A DNA stretch of 64,000 nt, from the NCBI GenBank assembly GCA_030737835.1, contig JAUJYN010000025.1:2232001-2296000 (forward strand), in the 5' to 3' direction. Origin of the DNA: Acorus gramineus. Taxonomy: Eukaryota > Streptophyta > Magnoliopsida > Acorales > Acoraceae. The translations under genes were made by a program, and so were the position numbers. Every line of letters begins with the position of its first letter. Positions within the stretch are counted from its first letter, which is position 1. Shown one piece after another: positions 1-13,200 of this stretch. The notes under the pieces were generated by a model. The model was given only the letters and a program-made list of their open reading frames with translations. It did not search any database and was not told the DNA's origin.

Positions 1-1473
1 CCGCACGCCCGGACACCCCGCCGAGCCTCCCGGGTGCACCGCGCGCCCACTGCGCCCCAGCGCAGCAACCCGTGCGCACACCCTCACGCCCTGCGCCCCA
101 ACGCCTCGTCCCGCGCGCACCCCGCTCGCATCACCCGCTCGACCAGCCCCGGGTGCACCCGCGTGCACTGCACCCCAGCGCAGCGCCCCGCTCGCGCACC
201 CGCCCGCACTGCGCCCCAGCGCAGCGCCCGCACACCTGCCCGCTCGCACCGACTGCTCGCCCTGCGCGCACTACGCCCCCTGCACAGCACTCGCACACCA
301 CCCGCTCGTCCACGCGCCCCTGCGCAGCGCTCCGCGCGCACGCCGCGCACTGCGCCCAGCGCGCCCGACCGCATGCCCCCACGAGCCCGTCTGCACGCGC
401 CCAGCGCGCCTGCCCGCAGCTCGCCCGCCTGCGCCTGCCCGCAGCTCGCCCGACCGCCTGCGACTGCCTGCCTGCGCGGGCCGCTGCCCGCATGCGCCTG
501 AACCAAGCCCACCCGCGCGCACGCCCACGCTGCCCTGCCAGCATGCCCGACAGCGCCCAGCCCTGCGCCTGCCAGCGCTGCCCTGCCTGCTTGCCAGCCA
601 ACCCGGGACAGCCTTACCACCACTCCAACGGCCGCCAACGGCCTCCAACCGCCTCCAACCGCCACCCACAGCCACCCCCACTCAAAAACATCCTCCTAAC
701 AAGCATCTAAACAAGAAAGGAAGGAAAGAAAGCCTTACCCAAGGAAGGAAAGGAAGGGAAGGGGAGTTCGGTTGCTCTCCGCGCACCGAAACACTTCTTC
801 AAGGACCACCACCACCTCGATCTCTCTCAGCCCTCAAACCAGCTGAAATCAGAGGAGAAAAGAGGGTGTTAGAGGGGGTCAAACTCGTGGGAACTCGAAT
901 CCGAGACCACCGGTGGATAGATCGGGATGAGATCTAACCTTTCTTTTCTTTGGGCTTTTGATTTTAACCCCTCTAGCTAGGTCAAAATCAAGAAAAAGAG
1001 AGTGGGAGAGAGAAAATCAAGTGGGGGAGATAAGATATTTAGCTCACTTATAGGTTAATCCCCACTTAGATTAGGTTAAGCTAGGGTTAAGAGAGGATTA
1101 GTGAGGCTTAAGTGAGATTTGACTTGGGTCAACCCAACCACACAAAAAAACAAAAGGGGTTGACCAAGTCATGGGCCCACTTTGACCAAGTCAACTCTCC
1201 CAATGACTTCTCGCTCAGTCAAAACCCGGATACGCCACGGAACTGCGAAATTCTGAGACGTTACCGGAATTCGATGAAACTTTCGCGAGTGGCTTGGAAT
1301 GTCACCAGGACACATAATATGCAGTTAGATTTTCAATCGGAGTCCTCAAACTCAGGACGATAGCTAACAGTCCAAGTTTTTTGCGGTTTCGATCGAAAAA
1401 CGAAAAAAAAACCGAAAAACTGCCAGAATGTCCCAACGGTTACCAGAAAGTTAAAAGTGACACATATATAACA
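1..1473 (+). mobile_element. LTR (3' part in + direction), gypsy family A, inserted in another LTR
   Basis: This is the distal part of a family A LTR, the family seen complete at 36324-39622, 42789-46090 and 53256-56254. It begins inside the GC-rich block, which is very similar to about 54960-55330, and ends with the family terminus ACACATATATAACA at 1473. The next bases, CCACC, are a likely 5-bp target duplication; the left copy lies outside the window. The outer LTR resumes at 1474 at the matching internal position (CCACCACCACCTC, compare about 806), so this copy inserted into a relative. As in the complete element, the retroelement would read on the minus strand. No coding capacity is seen; the long ORFs in 34-710 are GC artefacts. 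Confidence 0.8.
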
Positions 1474-2174
1474 CCACCACCACCTCAGCCACTCTCAGCC
1501 GTAACAATGGCTGAAAATAGGGGGGGGGGGAGAAGCCAGGAGAGGGAGGTCAACAAAAGGGAAAGCAAAACAAAAACCATGGAAAGATAGATCACAACCC
1601 TACCTTTCTTTTTCCCTTCTAGGGTTTTTCTTTTCTTCTTCTCCTACTAGCTCTAATGGAGGAAAATAAGAAGAGGGAGAGATGGATTTGTGTGTGAGAG
1701 AGAGAGAGATGAAGAGAAGAGGAAGAAGAGGTGGACGCCCACTAATAGGGCACACACACACACACTCACACACTTGGAACAATTTTTGTTGGTGGGCTTG
1801 ACTTTGAGTCAACCCAACCACACAAAAAAACAAAACCATTTGACCAAGTCAATGGTCAAACTTGACTTGGTCAAAGTCTTCTTTGACTTGGTCAAGTCCC
1901 CCCTTTGACATTCCCACTCGGTCAAAACCCGGATACGATTCGGAACTGCCAAATTCTGAAACGTTACCGAAATTCGATGAAATTTTCGTGAGTGGTTTGA
2001 AATGGCACCAGGACACATAATGTGCAGTTAGATTTTCAATCGGAGTTCTCAAGCTCATGATGATAGCTAAAAGTCCAAAATTTTAGCGGTTCCGATCGAA
2101 AAAAGAAAAAGTTGAAAAACTGCCAGAAATGTTCCAAAGGTGACCAGAAGGCTAAAAGTGACACATATATAACA
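1474..2174 (+). mobile_element. Outer family A LTR remnant (3' part in + direction)
   Basis: This resembles 806-1473 throughout: a CCACCACCACCTC start, the shared block around 1800-1840 (CAACCCAACCACAC), the block near 1925 (CAAAACCCGGATACG), and the terminal ACACATATATAACA ending at 2174. It is the continuation of the LTR into which 1-1473 inserted. It holds a G10 tract near 1521, a GA-rich tract near 1697-1710 and a CA-rich tract near 1750-1770. No gene is seen. Confidence 0.75.
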
Positions 2175-2705
2175 CCAGCAGCCGCCCCTTTCTCTGTCGG
2201 CTCATCTCCAGTAGCTACCCTCTGCCAAAACACACTTATTTCCAAATTTTCTAAACCAAACAGCCATGTATTGGTTTATTTCCAAGTTTTACTTAATCAA
2301 ACACAACTTTCTTGAAGTTTTACCACATCTCCAATACCATTCAGTTCGAACTTCCTCAGTTCTGGTTCTTTTCCAGAATTTTTGTCCTTTGGATCCAACC
2401 CTCGGACGGGTATGGTAGGCACAAGAAACTGACACCGGCTGCTCCGTGCACGATGGCTAAGAACCCCGTCCGAGGTTTGGATCACTCGCTACTTTACTTT
2501 TTTCGCCTTCCACCTGGATCATCTTTTCGATTGAAAATTCTAGTCAAGACCTAGTCTTTGACCATCTAAATCAACTCCCTGAAATGTATTGGTCATGTTA
2601 CCTAAACTTCTTGAAGGTTGGGCCGGCAAAAATAGGGGTCTCTTTCCTTATCATCGATCGAAGTCTTTCTGTTTCACACAAAGATTCCGTCCGATGAGGG
2701 ATAAT
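2175..2705 (+). mobile_element. 3' internal end of a gypsy family B retrotransposon
   Basis: From about 2371 to 2705 this matches, in inverted orientation, the last 400 bases of the window (63595-64000). Shared stretches include GGTTCTTTTCCAGAATTTTT, CCGGCTGCTC/CCGGGCTGCTC and ATCGATCGAAGTCTTTCTG. In both copies it runs directly into an LTR that starts TGTAG, after a short purine-rich stretch (GATGAGGGATAAT) that fits a polypurine tract. I see no protein domain. 2175-2370 has no partner within the window and is assigned by position only. Confidence 0.6.
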
Positions 2706-3951
2706 TGTAGTACCCAATTTGACCGTCCAAAAATCAGAAATTTACTTCAAGTGATACTTAGAAATAACCACAATTGGACATCTAAAAGAAAGCATCTTTT
2801 AAAGGAACAAAAGAAACACTAGCCACAACAGTTAGAAAAAAAACAAAGACTAGAGATGGGGTGGCTAGTTGACAGTAGTCGCCCCTCACTGGGTGACTAG
2901 TTTCAACTAGCCGCCCCTTAAACCTCCCCCACCGCCTCCTTGGGATGGGACATAAAGCAACATTTAATACTGATGATTGCGGCGGATTGTTCCTTTTAGC
3001 CACCCCATCTCATCGGTTCAACCTTAGTAATCGACCCAAGCCACAACTTGTCAGAGATGGGATGTTTGGCAGGTCATGATGGGGGCGGCTACTGTAGAGT
3101 AACCGCCCCTAACTGGGCGGCTAGTTTCAACTAGCCGCCCCTCACCTAGACACTGCCAGAGAACAAAGATCTAATTGAAGGTCAAATCAAGCACCTTATT
3201 ACCCATTTTGATCTGTTCTTCCCTGCCTCTCTTTTACTATAAATAGGTCCAAGGCATTTCTACAACATCAACCAATCATCAAATACTTCCCAATCAACAA
3301 TAATCACTCATTCCATCCATTCCCAAGCCCATACCCTCTTGAAACCCTACAGAGAAAGAGAGAGAGACCCAATTCCTACACCAAGACACTCTCCAAATCT
3401 ACTCTCCAAAACCCTAGTTAAACTTAGTTTAACTACAGGCAACACCTAAACCAAACCCTACCCAGGCTCTGCCCAAATAGAGCCAGCCCCAGGTGGCTAA
3501 GTACAACTAGCCGTCCCTTTTAGGCGGCTAATTCCCACTAGCCAATCCTCACCCACACCCTGATTTCCAAACCTCCTTTATTCAAGTCCCCGAAGCAGAA
3601 GAGGATCCATGTTTTTCACCTCTGTGTGCGGCATGCCCGTATTTCAGAGCGAACACAAACTCCCCCACGAAGGCGATCAAATTCACCCCAACTTTTCCTA
3701 CTTTTTGAGAAAGCAGGTGGCGATCACAAACACCCCTGAATCCTCCTAAGGAGCTGTCGGGCGCCTCAGGAAGAACTAAAGACCCCCTTCCCCTTCCGAG
3801 AGACGATCCGATCGAGCCTGCCAAGGCACGCCTCGGATCCGAATCCCTGAAGAACCCCCACACACGCCAAGGAAAAGCCCCATATCTTTTTTGGAGGCAC
3901 CTGCGTACCCCGCTCCCCCTAGAAAGCACCTGAAAAACGATATCGACATTT
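2706..3951 (+). mobile_element. Truncated LTR, gypsy family B
   Basis: The LTR starts TGTAGTACCCAATTTGACCG and aligns along its length with the minus strand of 63594 down to about 62300. It carries GC-rich palindromes of the type GGGCGGCTAGTT-TC-AACTAGCCGCCC (about 3115-3142) and a TATAAATA box. It stops abruptly near 3951, where L1-like coding sequence begins; the inverted copy continues for about 500 more bases, so the 3' part is missing here. The ORF at 3582-4076 is not a gene: it crosses from LTR to LINE. Confidence 0.7.
3238..3245 (+). promoter_or_regulatory. TATA box of family B LTR
   Basis: TATAAATA lies in the truncated LTR downstream of the palindrome cluster. The same box stands at the equivalent place in the inverted LTR (63031-63039, minus). 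It marks the probable U3/R promoter; activity is inferred. Confidence 0.5.
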
Positions 3952-5468
3952 CCTAGGAATGAAGGCGGATTGTGTTGGCTCGAACAAGCAATCCCCCAAG
4001 ATACGGACCCTGAGTAGAAGGACCTTGGACAATAACAAGTAGCAACCGTTAACCAAACCAATGGGGCAGAAATCACCTATTGCAGATGCCTCCTCCTTTT
4101 GGATAAGCACGAAAATGGATGAATTAATACACCCCCTGACCTCTACCAGCATAGAATTCTCCATAATATCCTCCCGCACTATCTCACAGTGAGATTGGTA
4201 GAAGCACAGTCCAAAGCCGTCTGGGCTCCGGGCTTTATCCCCTTTTGAACCAAACAGAGCCCGCTTGATTTCTTCTTTGGAGAACAGAGCGTCCAACCCA
4301 GGATAAGACACTGCCAAGATCCACATAAGCTGACCGTCTGTCTAGTCCTTCTTCCAAGATCAACGCCTTGAGAATGACTGCTTGAAATGCTCCACAACCG
4401 TCGCCCACAGCTCCCCAGCATCATCGATATGGGCACTGTCAAAATCCAAGCTACGAATGCAGTTGACCCTCCCATGGATGGACATAGGTTTATGAAAGGA
4501 TTTAGTGTTATTATCACCAAGCTTGAGCAAGAGAGCCTTGGATTTTTGTCGCCATTCGTGCTCCTCCATCCGGAGCAGGTTTGCCAACCGCTCCTTGTTT
4601 ACTTTCCGTTCAGTGCGCGTCATGTCCAAGATCGGGTCCAACTCTTCCACCTTGTCCCAACATTCAATGCAATCCAAGCATTCTTGTTTTTCCGCCTGAT
4701 GCGCCACCAATGCATCCTTGCCCCAGGTCTTGAAGACCCGCTTCAACCGCTTGAGCTTGAAGGCCACACGTCGGGCACCCTTGAGCCCACCTGCGCTAGC
4801 CTTCCAAGAAGCTCGAACCACCTCCTTAAAGCCACCCTAATCCTCCCACCAAAATTCATACTTGAAGTGTCGCCGCCTCCTGGGGCCTCCACGGCAAATG
4901 AGCAAAAGTGTGGAATGGTCCAACATCGAGTGTGGGAGGCCGGCCACCTCCCCACCAGGGGAGACATCCCACGCCCCATCCACTGAAACTACACATAAGA
5001 GGGGAGATGTCCCCTGGGTGGTTACGATTCGCAAGGAACTTAGTGACATTGAAATCACCTGCCACACACCGCAACCCTTCCCACCTGGCACGGGCTGCCG
5101 AAAGCTCCTCCCATAACACGTTCCGCTCCGAATCTAGATGAGGATCGTAAACTCCCGAATAGACCCACCACTGTGATGTTTGGATCCCAATAGAGATAGA
5201 AAAACGACCCACAACCTAGGCCACACACTTTCCAAAACTGGGAGTTCAATCCCAGGATGATACCCCCAGAGTTGCCAACCGCACACCCCCACCATCTGAT
5301 CAAGCAGACCCCCACCAATAGCCCTTAGGTCCCCGAGTCCACCTGAGCCATCTTAGTTTCTTGTAAGCAACACTCTTGAATCCCGTGCAACATAACATAG
5401 TCCTTCACCGCTGCCTGCTTTGTCAAGTCGTGCAATCCCTGGATGTTCCAGGATAGGAGGCTCAACAT
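3952..5468 (-). pseudogene. L1 ORF2 remnant (endonuclease + N-terminal reverse transcriptase)
   Basis: This would encode the endonuclease/reverse transcriptase that nicks target DNA and copies the LINE RNA. Reading from the ATG at 5468, the endonuclease N-terminus is clear: SWNIQGLHD, then CCLQETKM. Further on, VAGDFNV (about 5070) matches the apurinic-type endonuclease core. The RT start is seen as FSKEEIKRALF, GDKARSPDGFG and DFCPIGLVNG, then QSAFIPRK. The Asp pair of the RT active site (YADD) lies beyond the break and is absent. Several frames are needed to follow the protein, so it cannot make a working enzyme. Confidence 0.75.
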
Positions 5469-5689
5469 GGGCCACTACTGGGCCTAGTGACCAAACACAC
5501 CAACGCGGAGTCCACAGTAGCCTCAGAAGGCTGCAAAGTCACTGTAGAGGGCGAACGCCCAACCGAAAGGTCCACGAGACCCAAAGGCCTCCTCGAGGAA
5601 GGAGGTGAATCTGCCTCCCAAGAGCCAGCCTCCAATGAAACCACCTTCGCCCAGGACCTTTAGCCACCCCACAAGGCACCTCCATCGAA

Positions 5690-6258
5690 ACAGTGATGTT
5701 GAAACCTCAGTCTAAGCGACACCCGGTGACCCCAGCCGGCGATCATGTTGCAACCTCAATGATTATTTCCTTGAAGAACTTCCCAATCCCGTCCATGTCT
5801 GCTTCAGTAATGTCGATAAGGCGGCCAAAATTGGCAGTGTCCCCTGTGCAACCGGTGTCTGTCCAATGTGGGGAAGCCAGTAAGATGGACCTTCCATCGT
5901 TGGAGAACCATAAAGCAACGCCAAGCCCGGCAACCAGCTGGCAAGGCGAAGAGAGCCCTAGCAACAGAACATCGACATGTCGATAGCATGTCCTCTCTAA
6001 TCGACTCCCCCACGCAAATGATAAACCTCCCGAGTCGCACACGAAACCCAAGAGCAAGCACCGACACCCCAAATACCAGACACTGCCTCCTTGACATCCG
6101 CATGTGATAGGAATGACCTTCCGCACGGCCAGAACACAACCCCAAAGGAACGCAGCTACAACTTCCACCACCTTGGACCTAGGAGAAACAGGGGAGTGGA
6201 CCCACATCCCCCCCCCCCCCCCCCAGGGGCCTGGAAAGCCCTCCCCCAAGAAAGACAA
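5690..6258 (-). pseudogene. Possible LINE ORF1 remnant
   Basis: This open stretch ends just upstream of the ORF2 start and lies where L1 ORF1 (nucleic-acid-binding chaperone) is expected. I see no CCHC knuckle and do not recognise a domain, so the assignment rests on position. The open frame begins beside a C17 homopolymer at 6208-6224. Confidence 0.3.
6208..6224. repeat. Poly-C tract (C17)
   Basis: This is an uninterrupted run of 17 C inside the LINE 5' region. Its length is likely to be unreliable in assembly. Confidence 0.9.
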
Positions 6259-6600
6259 AGGACGTCCAGCCTGACCAGAGAGTCTACACCAGCCTGCAGA
6301 GAGTCTATCGACAGACCTCCACCCAATGGCCTACCCTATGGCATTTCCAACATACAATTGGCTGCCAACTCTCCTAACCCAAATGCCCTGCTATTAAACA
6401 CCGAAAGCATCGATCAGCTTTTTGGCCCCCTTTGTACACAACACCCTCCACTACCTCCGCAAGTGCACCACCGTCCATTTCTCTCTGTCCGCCTCCTTAG
6501 AAAGCACCCGCCCCACAAATGATTGAGGCCACACATAGGACGCGGCCCCTGAAACTCTCTCGAACCCCCATGACCCCCATACGTCAACCCTTGCGCTTGC

Positions 6601-7237
6601 GCCATGCTTAATTCCCACATATTTTGTATTGCAAAAAATACATTTTGTAGAATAGAGAGGTTACACTGTGAACAACATTATTTTTTTATTAAATAAATAC
6701 ATTAAATGTAGGTTCTTCAAAAACATTCAGATGCAACTAGTAGTAATAAAGAGGGATTATCAAGAATGAAATTAACTCCGGACTGAAACATAACACACAC
6801 ACCCCTAAAAATACCCCATAAAAAAACGTGCACCAACAATAATTCAAAACCGCGACTTCCACACCAAGCAACCGTTTCAAAATATGGATCGCCTGCTCTG
6901 TATCATATCAACAAAGCATACATGGCAGCAGGAGTTGCTCGATCCTTCAGTTGAGCAAGCAACAGTTTGGTACGATCAGTCTCAGGCAGCTCAGCATGCG
7001 ATTTTGACAGCTTAACCTTTTGAAAAGGTTGCAGTCACTTCGAAACATTTCTTCACTGAACAAGTGACAAAAAAAATTGGAGGGCGCACACTCTTTAATA
7101 TCAGAATTTCCTATTCTGCAGGCTTTGAAGAGGTATTGACAAATTAGATGAAAAAAAGAAAGAGGAAATTTAACCAGGGTAGCCAGATTTACCTGAGCTG
7201 ACATGACATTTTGGGCTTACAATCTGTTTCAAATGTA
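6601..7237 (-). other. 3' UTR and downstream flank of the kinase gene
   Basis: This AT-rich DNA lies between the LINE and the kinase stop codon. On the minus strand an AATAAA hexamer is present at 6690-6685, about 550 bases after the stop, and could be the poly(A) signal. An open stretch at 7204-6947 looks loosely protein-like but has no recognised domain. Confidence 0.45.
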
Positions 7238-10200
7238 TCAGGCGTGCTCCTTATCCTCTATCCTGATCTTATCCTCTTCCATTCCTCGGCCATATGCAGC
7301 ATTTAGCTGCTGTTGTAACTGGAATCAAGGATGCTACGCTAGATTAACTTAAGTGATTCGCAGAACCATCCCGCAATCTGGTGCGCAAGACTCGCTCGAA
7401 ATGTCAAAAAGTAAAAGTAGATTTGGATATCCAGCTTGATCAGATCTAAGATGCATCAAATCATATACAATTCTAGCTACAGAAGGATTATCAGACAGCA
7501 ATAAAATTTCTGACCATCTTAAGGATATTAAATTGGCAGACATACAAACAGCATCAATGAATGTAGAAGAAATTTCATGCCTCTGAAGTATTATAAATGT
7601 AACAGAGAATGAGACCTTAGACACAATTAATTAAACTTATTATAATCTTATACTAATAATCACTTGCTTTATGAATGAAAGATTTGATAAAGATGGAATT
7701 GTAGATGGGGTGGAATTTGTATTATTGATGGCCAAATAATCCGAACTCAATTGTTTTCTGGAAGGCCTCCACTTGAGATGTTGCATGACAAGGCTAACCT
7801 TATTTTTTATGTATCACATGGGAAGTGAGGAAGTCAAGAAATCAAATGTATGCCACCAGTCAATTTTTCCTTTTAAAAATAGCACTAGACTGAATGAATA
7901 TTCTGCCTCTCACCTGTGCGTGTCTCAATTTTTCGGCATTCAGTTCATCAGTTAAATTGATCATTCTGCGGAAACCAAAAATTGCATTAGCATCTGAGTC
8001 AATTTGAGATATAAAGAAATGACGCAGGATCCTCCTTACACCAGTTGCAGCAGTTCTACCCATGCCAAATTTGCCAAATCCATTCTCAAACTATGAAACA
8101 TAATTTAAATGATAAATAATTCTTAGAAATCAAATTTCACATGACTTGGAAATTTGAAGTTAAGAGAATCAAATGGCAGGGATGGATTTTATTAAATAAA
8201 ATACCTTGAGTAATTGATAACCTAATGTTTCTAAATTGTCTAATTTTTTATATATGAATCCACTCTTCAACAATTAAAGCATGATGAATAATTTAGATGC
8301 CCTTCAAAATCCTAATCGTGTAACTCAGAAGGGTCAGCACCATTTTTCACTGCCACTGTAAAAGGATCCTGCTTCAAAATAACAAGAAATTGAAAATCCC
8401 TACTGCTTGGAAAGAAAATAGAGCACGCTTAAAAATCACAAGCACAGCATGATCAAGCTTAGGGCAATATATATGTGGACCTACCTGGCTTGTAGCTCTG
8501 ATATCTTTATTTGCAATACACGCTCCCTTTCAGATGTAAGCATTTCATTCTGACCAAAGGTTGCATAAAAATTTCTCTTAAATTTGTTCAAAAATCAATC
8601 ATAAAATTGTAGGATGAATGCACATAAAATACAAAAGGAATTTTCCTATTGATTCTTTTCTTTGTTTTTGAGAAATGTACAACTCAGAAGACAACTAACA
8701 CAGTAAAAAATAGCTCAAAATTAAAACTTTTTATTTACTGAAATACAAGAAGAATGTCTTCCCTCGAAACTGACTTTCCCCTCTTTGTTCAATCTTATTG
8801 CATTTCTGTATCTGCTGTATCTACAGAATGTCGAGTGGGTATATCCAAATTTTCATGTCAGCAAGATGAATGAATATATATATATATATATATATATAGT
8901 ATGCATATTAACATGATAGGCATGCAATGTTAACATTAGCATTTCAAGACATGTGAAGTCATTTAAGTGCCTGGGTAAAATGAATTGCATGTAACTGCTT
9001 TTATGTTATGCCGTCAACTTTTTCCTGGATGTTCCATAAAATGATTTTTAAAAATCCTCCGTGAAGAAAGAAGAAAAAAAATTAATTCCTGATATAGTAC
9101 AAAAATTGATTGTTATTATCATTATATTATTTAAACATATGAGTAGCTTAAGTTAAAAATAAATTTAAAAGAAAATGTTATTTTGGCAAAGGTGCAAAAT
9201 GCTCATGGACATCTATTCACCTGATGTTGTACCTTAGAATATTGTTCAATTTGTCAAACTTGCAAGCATGTCTGCATGTGCTTTGAGGGTAAACTAGGAT
9301 TTGAATCTTTGATCTCAATTTTGTGAAGTTTGTTATTGAGTAAACCATATATTTTGACGTTCTTCTACAAAGCTGCACCCAGCAGACAACTTACAATTTA
9401 TCTTTTTTACATCATTTCAATGATTTGGCAGCTTCCCTAATATCCTGTTTATCACTACACCAGCTGTCCACTTCAAGTACTTATCTCTCACCATTAATGA
9501 TTTGACTGATGAAATCACAGATGATTTGATTTTGAGCATGTCTTTTAAGGCTGTCATATCAATATATGACATAAGCATTTTGTGTACATACTAATCTGAT
9601 AAAAAAATTGAACCTCCTCTTGGTAGGATGGTAGAAGTACCGCCTCTTTGGTGAGGGGGCTTGGGTTCGAGTCTTGTCACCTGCTAATAAGAAAAGATTT
9701 TGACCAAGAAATCCAAAAAAATAAAAAAATCTGATAAAAGAATATGCACTTACTCTCATGGGATTGGAAGTCAGCAAAACTAAAATGGATACAGTTTTAG
9801 GTGTAGTAGTGGAGAGGTTTTTTTTAATAATTAGTCACCTCAAGAAAATAAACAGGAAATCAGTTAGTGCTAATTATGGTGAAGTTGTAAACAGAGAAAC
9901 CCTTCACTTTGATCCATAAATAGATGCAGAGATCGTGCAGTATATCATCATCAAAAATCGCAGCAACAATTGACTTGAATATAAACAATGCTAAGGATAC
10001 CACCTTCAAGCCAATCAGACGTGACTATTAGTCTATTTGTGTCAAATCACCTAGGGACTGGATGCCACTAATTTACCAGATTTTGCCAAAGGTCATAATT
10101 TGATTATTTATGTGTTACAAAGTGATCTACTGTGCATTATCCGGGATAATACAACAGACTTAAGTTTCTGGTGTTACTAACACATACTCAAGTATCCATA

Positions 10201-13200
10201 GAGCAGACGAGATATAAATAAACTGATATGAACATTCAATTGTAGATGGAAAATCTTCTTGTATACTCACTGGTACATCATCCTCTGGAATTTGACTTTG
10301 TTGAGGAATTCCGTTCTGACAAACTGGGGAAAAGGAAATCTAATTACTTCACAGGAATAAAAAAAACTGACTGGGGAAAAGGAAATCAGTGTAACAAGCC
10401 CGACCACTAACCATCCATAATATCAGAATGATGCATCGTATTCAACAAATTCATAATGAGATCCTGAAATAGAACAAAGAATGATTTACAAAATTTTATG
10501 TTCAAAAAAACATTGTCTCAAGATATACATTTATATCCTGATTTTCAAACCCCATCCATCTGATCACGAGAAATGATAATGATGAACAAGATCAATATTA
10601 ATGGACAATTGAATATAAAATGTGGATTGCCATATTATCCTTAATATTTAACTTATCAAAGTCTGCCAAATACGCCATAAAAAAGATGAATCTGAACTCC
10701 CAAGACAAAGACTTCAATATGCTAGATTTTATTGGAAAACATATATGAGGGATGAAAAAAGTTTCCATGAAACCATACTTGTTGAAGCAAAGTCTGCTGA
10801 AAAAGGTTTTGAAGGTGAGGCATGAGAATTGATGCAGGGATTGCACTGTTGCTGAACTCCTTTGGTAGGGCTATAGGCTGTTAAAAACAATGAAAAGCAT
10901 TCATTAGAAAATTCTACACAATTACAATTCCACAAAAAATAAATAAATAAGTAAAAAGATCACATTGTTATTGCAAAACTCTAGAGCCGACACTGGAAGA
11001 AAATAACATGTTACAATGTTCTTGAATTGCATAGGAAATGAAGAATGTTTACAACTTAATCCAGCATAGATTATAATGAAAAATCCTGCAATGATCTCAA
11101 AGAACATTGAGAATCTAAAATCATTTTGAAGATTGTCCTTTGTATGTTTCTTAGGGACGAGGAACCTCAACATTAGTAAAACCCAGATGCACAGTTGTGC
11201 ATCGGATAAGCCCGCAAGGAATTGAACTTGAGACTTATGGGGAGCAAACTCATGGCTCTAGCCAAAGAGTCAATGCCAAAACTCCTTTGTATGTCAAATG
11301 CTCATGCAGATTTGAATGTATAAACCATGATGTAACAACATCCTTCATTTTTCAAAAATTGTAATAACTTGACCTGGATGCTCACTTAGACTTTAGTGTA
11401 TGATCGCATAATTATGCTTTCAACTTCCAGTGCTAGTACAGAAGGGGAAACTCTGTTATATGAAAAACTAATAACCATAATTTCTTCTTTGAACATATGC
11501 TTGAGATAATAATAATGTGGACACCAACCAGGATTGTAGCTGCCAACCCAGAAATGTGGACACCAAGAACTGATATGCAAGATTGGCTTATATTACCATC
11601 ACCAAAGAAAGGCGAAAATAAGAATCACTAATGTTAGGATGTTATTGATTTAGCTTCTGTTGATTTAGGTGAGACGAGGTAATCCCTATTGACATCTTTC
11701 CAGAAGCCAGATATCATTGATTTCTTCTTCATTACTTTGTTTTGATTTTCTTTGCATTATTTACCTGTTCTTGCCCCATACTAGGCTTTTCAACAGGTCA
11801 GATTAGAGTATACCTAGATCCAGATCTGTCAGATGTCAAATTGGACCAGATCAGATATCAAATCTAGTCTAACATGCTATAGAGAGGGTTGTAATAGTCA
11901 AACCAAGAAAGTATGACACAATGAATGATGGTTCAACATAAAGAAAGAGATGATGCCAAAAGACCTGTTTTTTTTTCCAAGAGGCTACACTTCCACACAA
12001 AAAAGGTTTAAATAATTCTACAAGATTATTAGTTTGATGGTTTAATAATTAATTATATAGAATAAAAAAATAATAGATTGGGTCAGTCCTTATTAGATTG
12101 GATCAGGGTTTCATTAGATTCGCCCATTGGCAGGCCTATCCCACCACTATGCATGCCCGATTGTGTATTGAATCCAACGATTTTTATACACCAAAAAAAA
12201 TAAAAGGCAAGTCTTCTTGCTACACATGTCTACTGTACATAGTGATTCAGAATATTAAATGATGTCCAAGACATGGTACACTTCCAGAAGTACATGATAA
12301 GGATATCTTTGCAAAGCATATAAACCATCTTCCGAAAATGACATAATAGTGTAACAATTTCCAATTGAATCAAGTGCATCAATCTTAGTTTAGATAACCT
12401 CATTTATCAGGCTTTGATCAGAAATGAACTGAAACCTAGGTAAACTGACTTAATAAGCGCATCAATATAATAACAAAATATACTCAATCCACTCAATGTT
12501 TGTAAATTTTGGGTAGAAAATGCAGTTGGGGGCCAGAGCGCGACCTAATACACTATGGGCTCACATTCACAAGTCCATATCGGAACCAATTGATATCTCT
12601 TCCATTGGTTGTCCTTTTAAAGACTGCGTGTGCGTGTCCCCTGTACTGATTTCTATTTCCCTTCGGACTTGTACCATGGTTATAATATATATTGTGGCAC
12701 AAAGTCTACATTTTCTCAAAATATACACTTTCGGTTCACAAGCCAAGTACAACCTGGCTCACCATCAGGGCTACTTACCCTACAAAATCTTGGGTGTGTG
12801 GTCCATAACCCTGCCCAGAGTGACTTTTACATAGACTGGGCACAAAGCTCATAGCCCTACCCAATGGAGTGGGCTATTAATCTATTGTTTTTTCCATGCA
12901 GGGCAGTTAACCACTAATTCTTCTCATAACCCTTTTTGCCGTGATTCAAACCTTGAAATTCTCAAAACAGGAATCATGCCCTTCACCACCAGACCAAACG
13001 CATGTAGGGCAATTAATATGTTGGGTTAGCCATAGTTTAAAAACATGTGTAAACCCTTTATGCAGTGCAGTCAGGATGCAGTACATGCGGCCGCATATAC
13101 GGTATATACGGCAACACATTGTATATTTTATTTTTTTATAAAAAAAAGAAATTTAGTATATGAGCGTTCGAACCCCGATCGAACGCCTAAGGGCCGTTTG

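Larger units (their letters stand above)
3952..6600 (-). mobile_element. L1-like LINE, degenerate, 3'-truncated
   Basis: On the minus strand, segments appear in the order expected for a plant L1: an ORF1-like region (about 6260-5690), an endonuclease start (ATG at 5468), an endonuclease core, a linker (about 4820-4360) and the start of the reverse transcriptase (about 4326-3955). Frameshifts and stops break every part. The 3' half of the RT and everything downstream are missing, because the sequence jumps into LTR DNA near 3951. The 5' border near 6600 is approximate. Confidence 0.75.

Noticed and set aside
34..710. Long overlapping ORFs (up to 212 aa) on both strands
   Set aside because: All lie in the GC-rich LTR block, are open because stop codons are rare there, consist of Arg/Ala/Pro/His repeats, and similar ones recur in every LTR copy.
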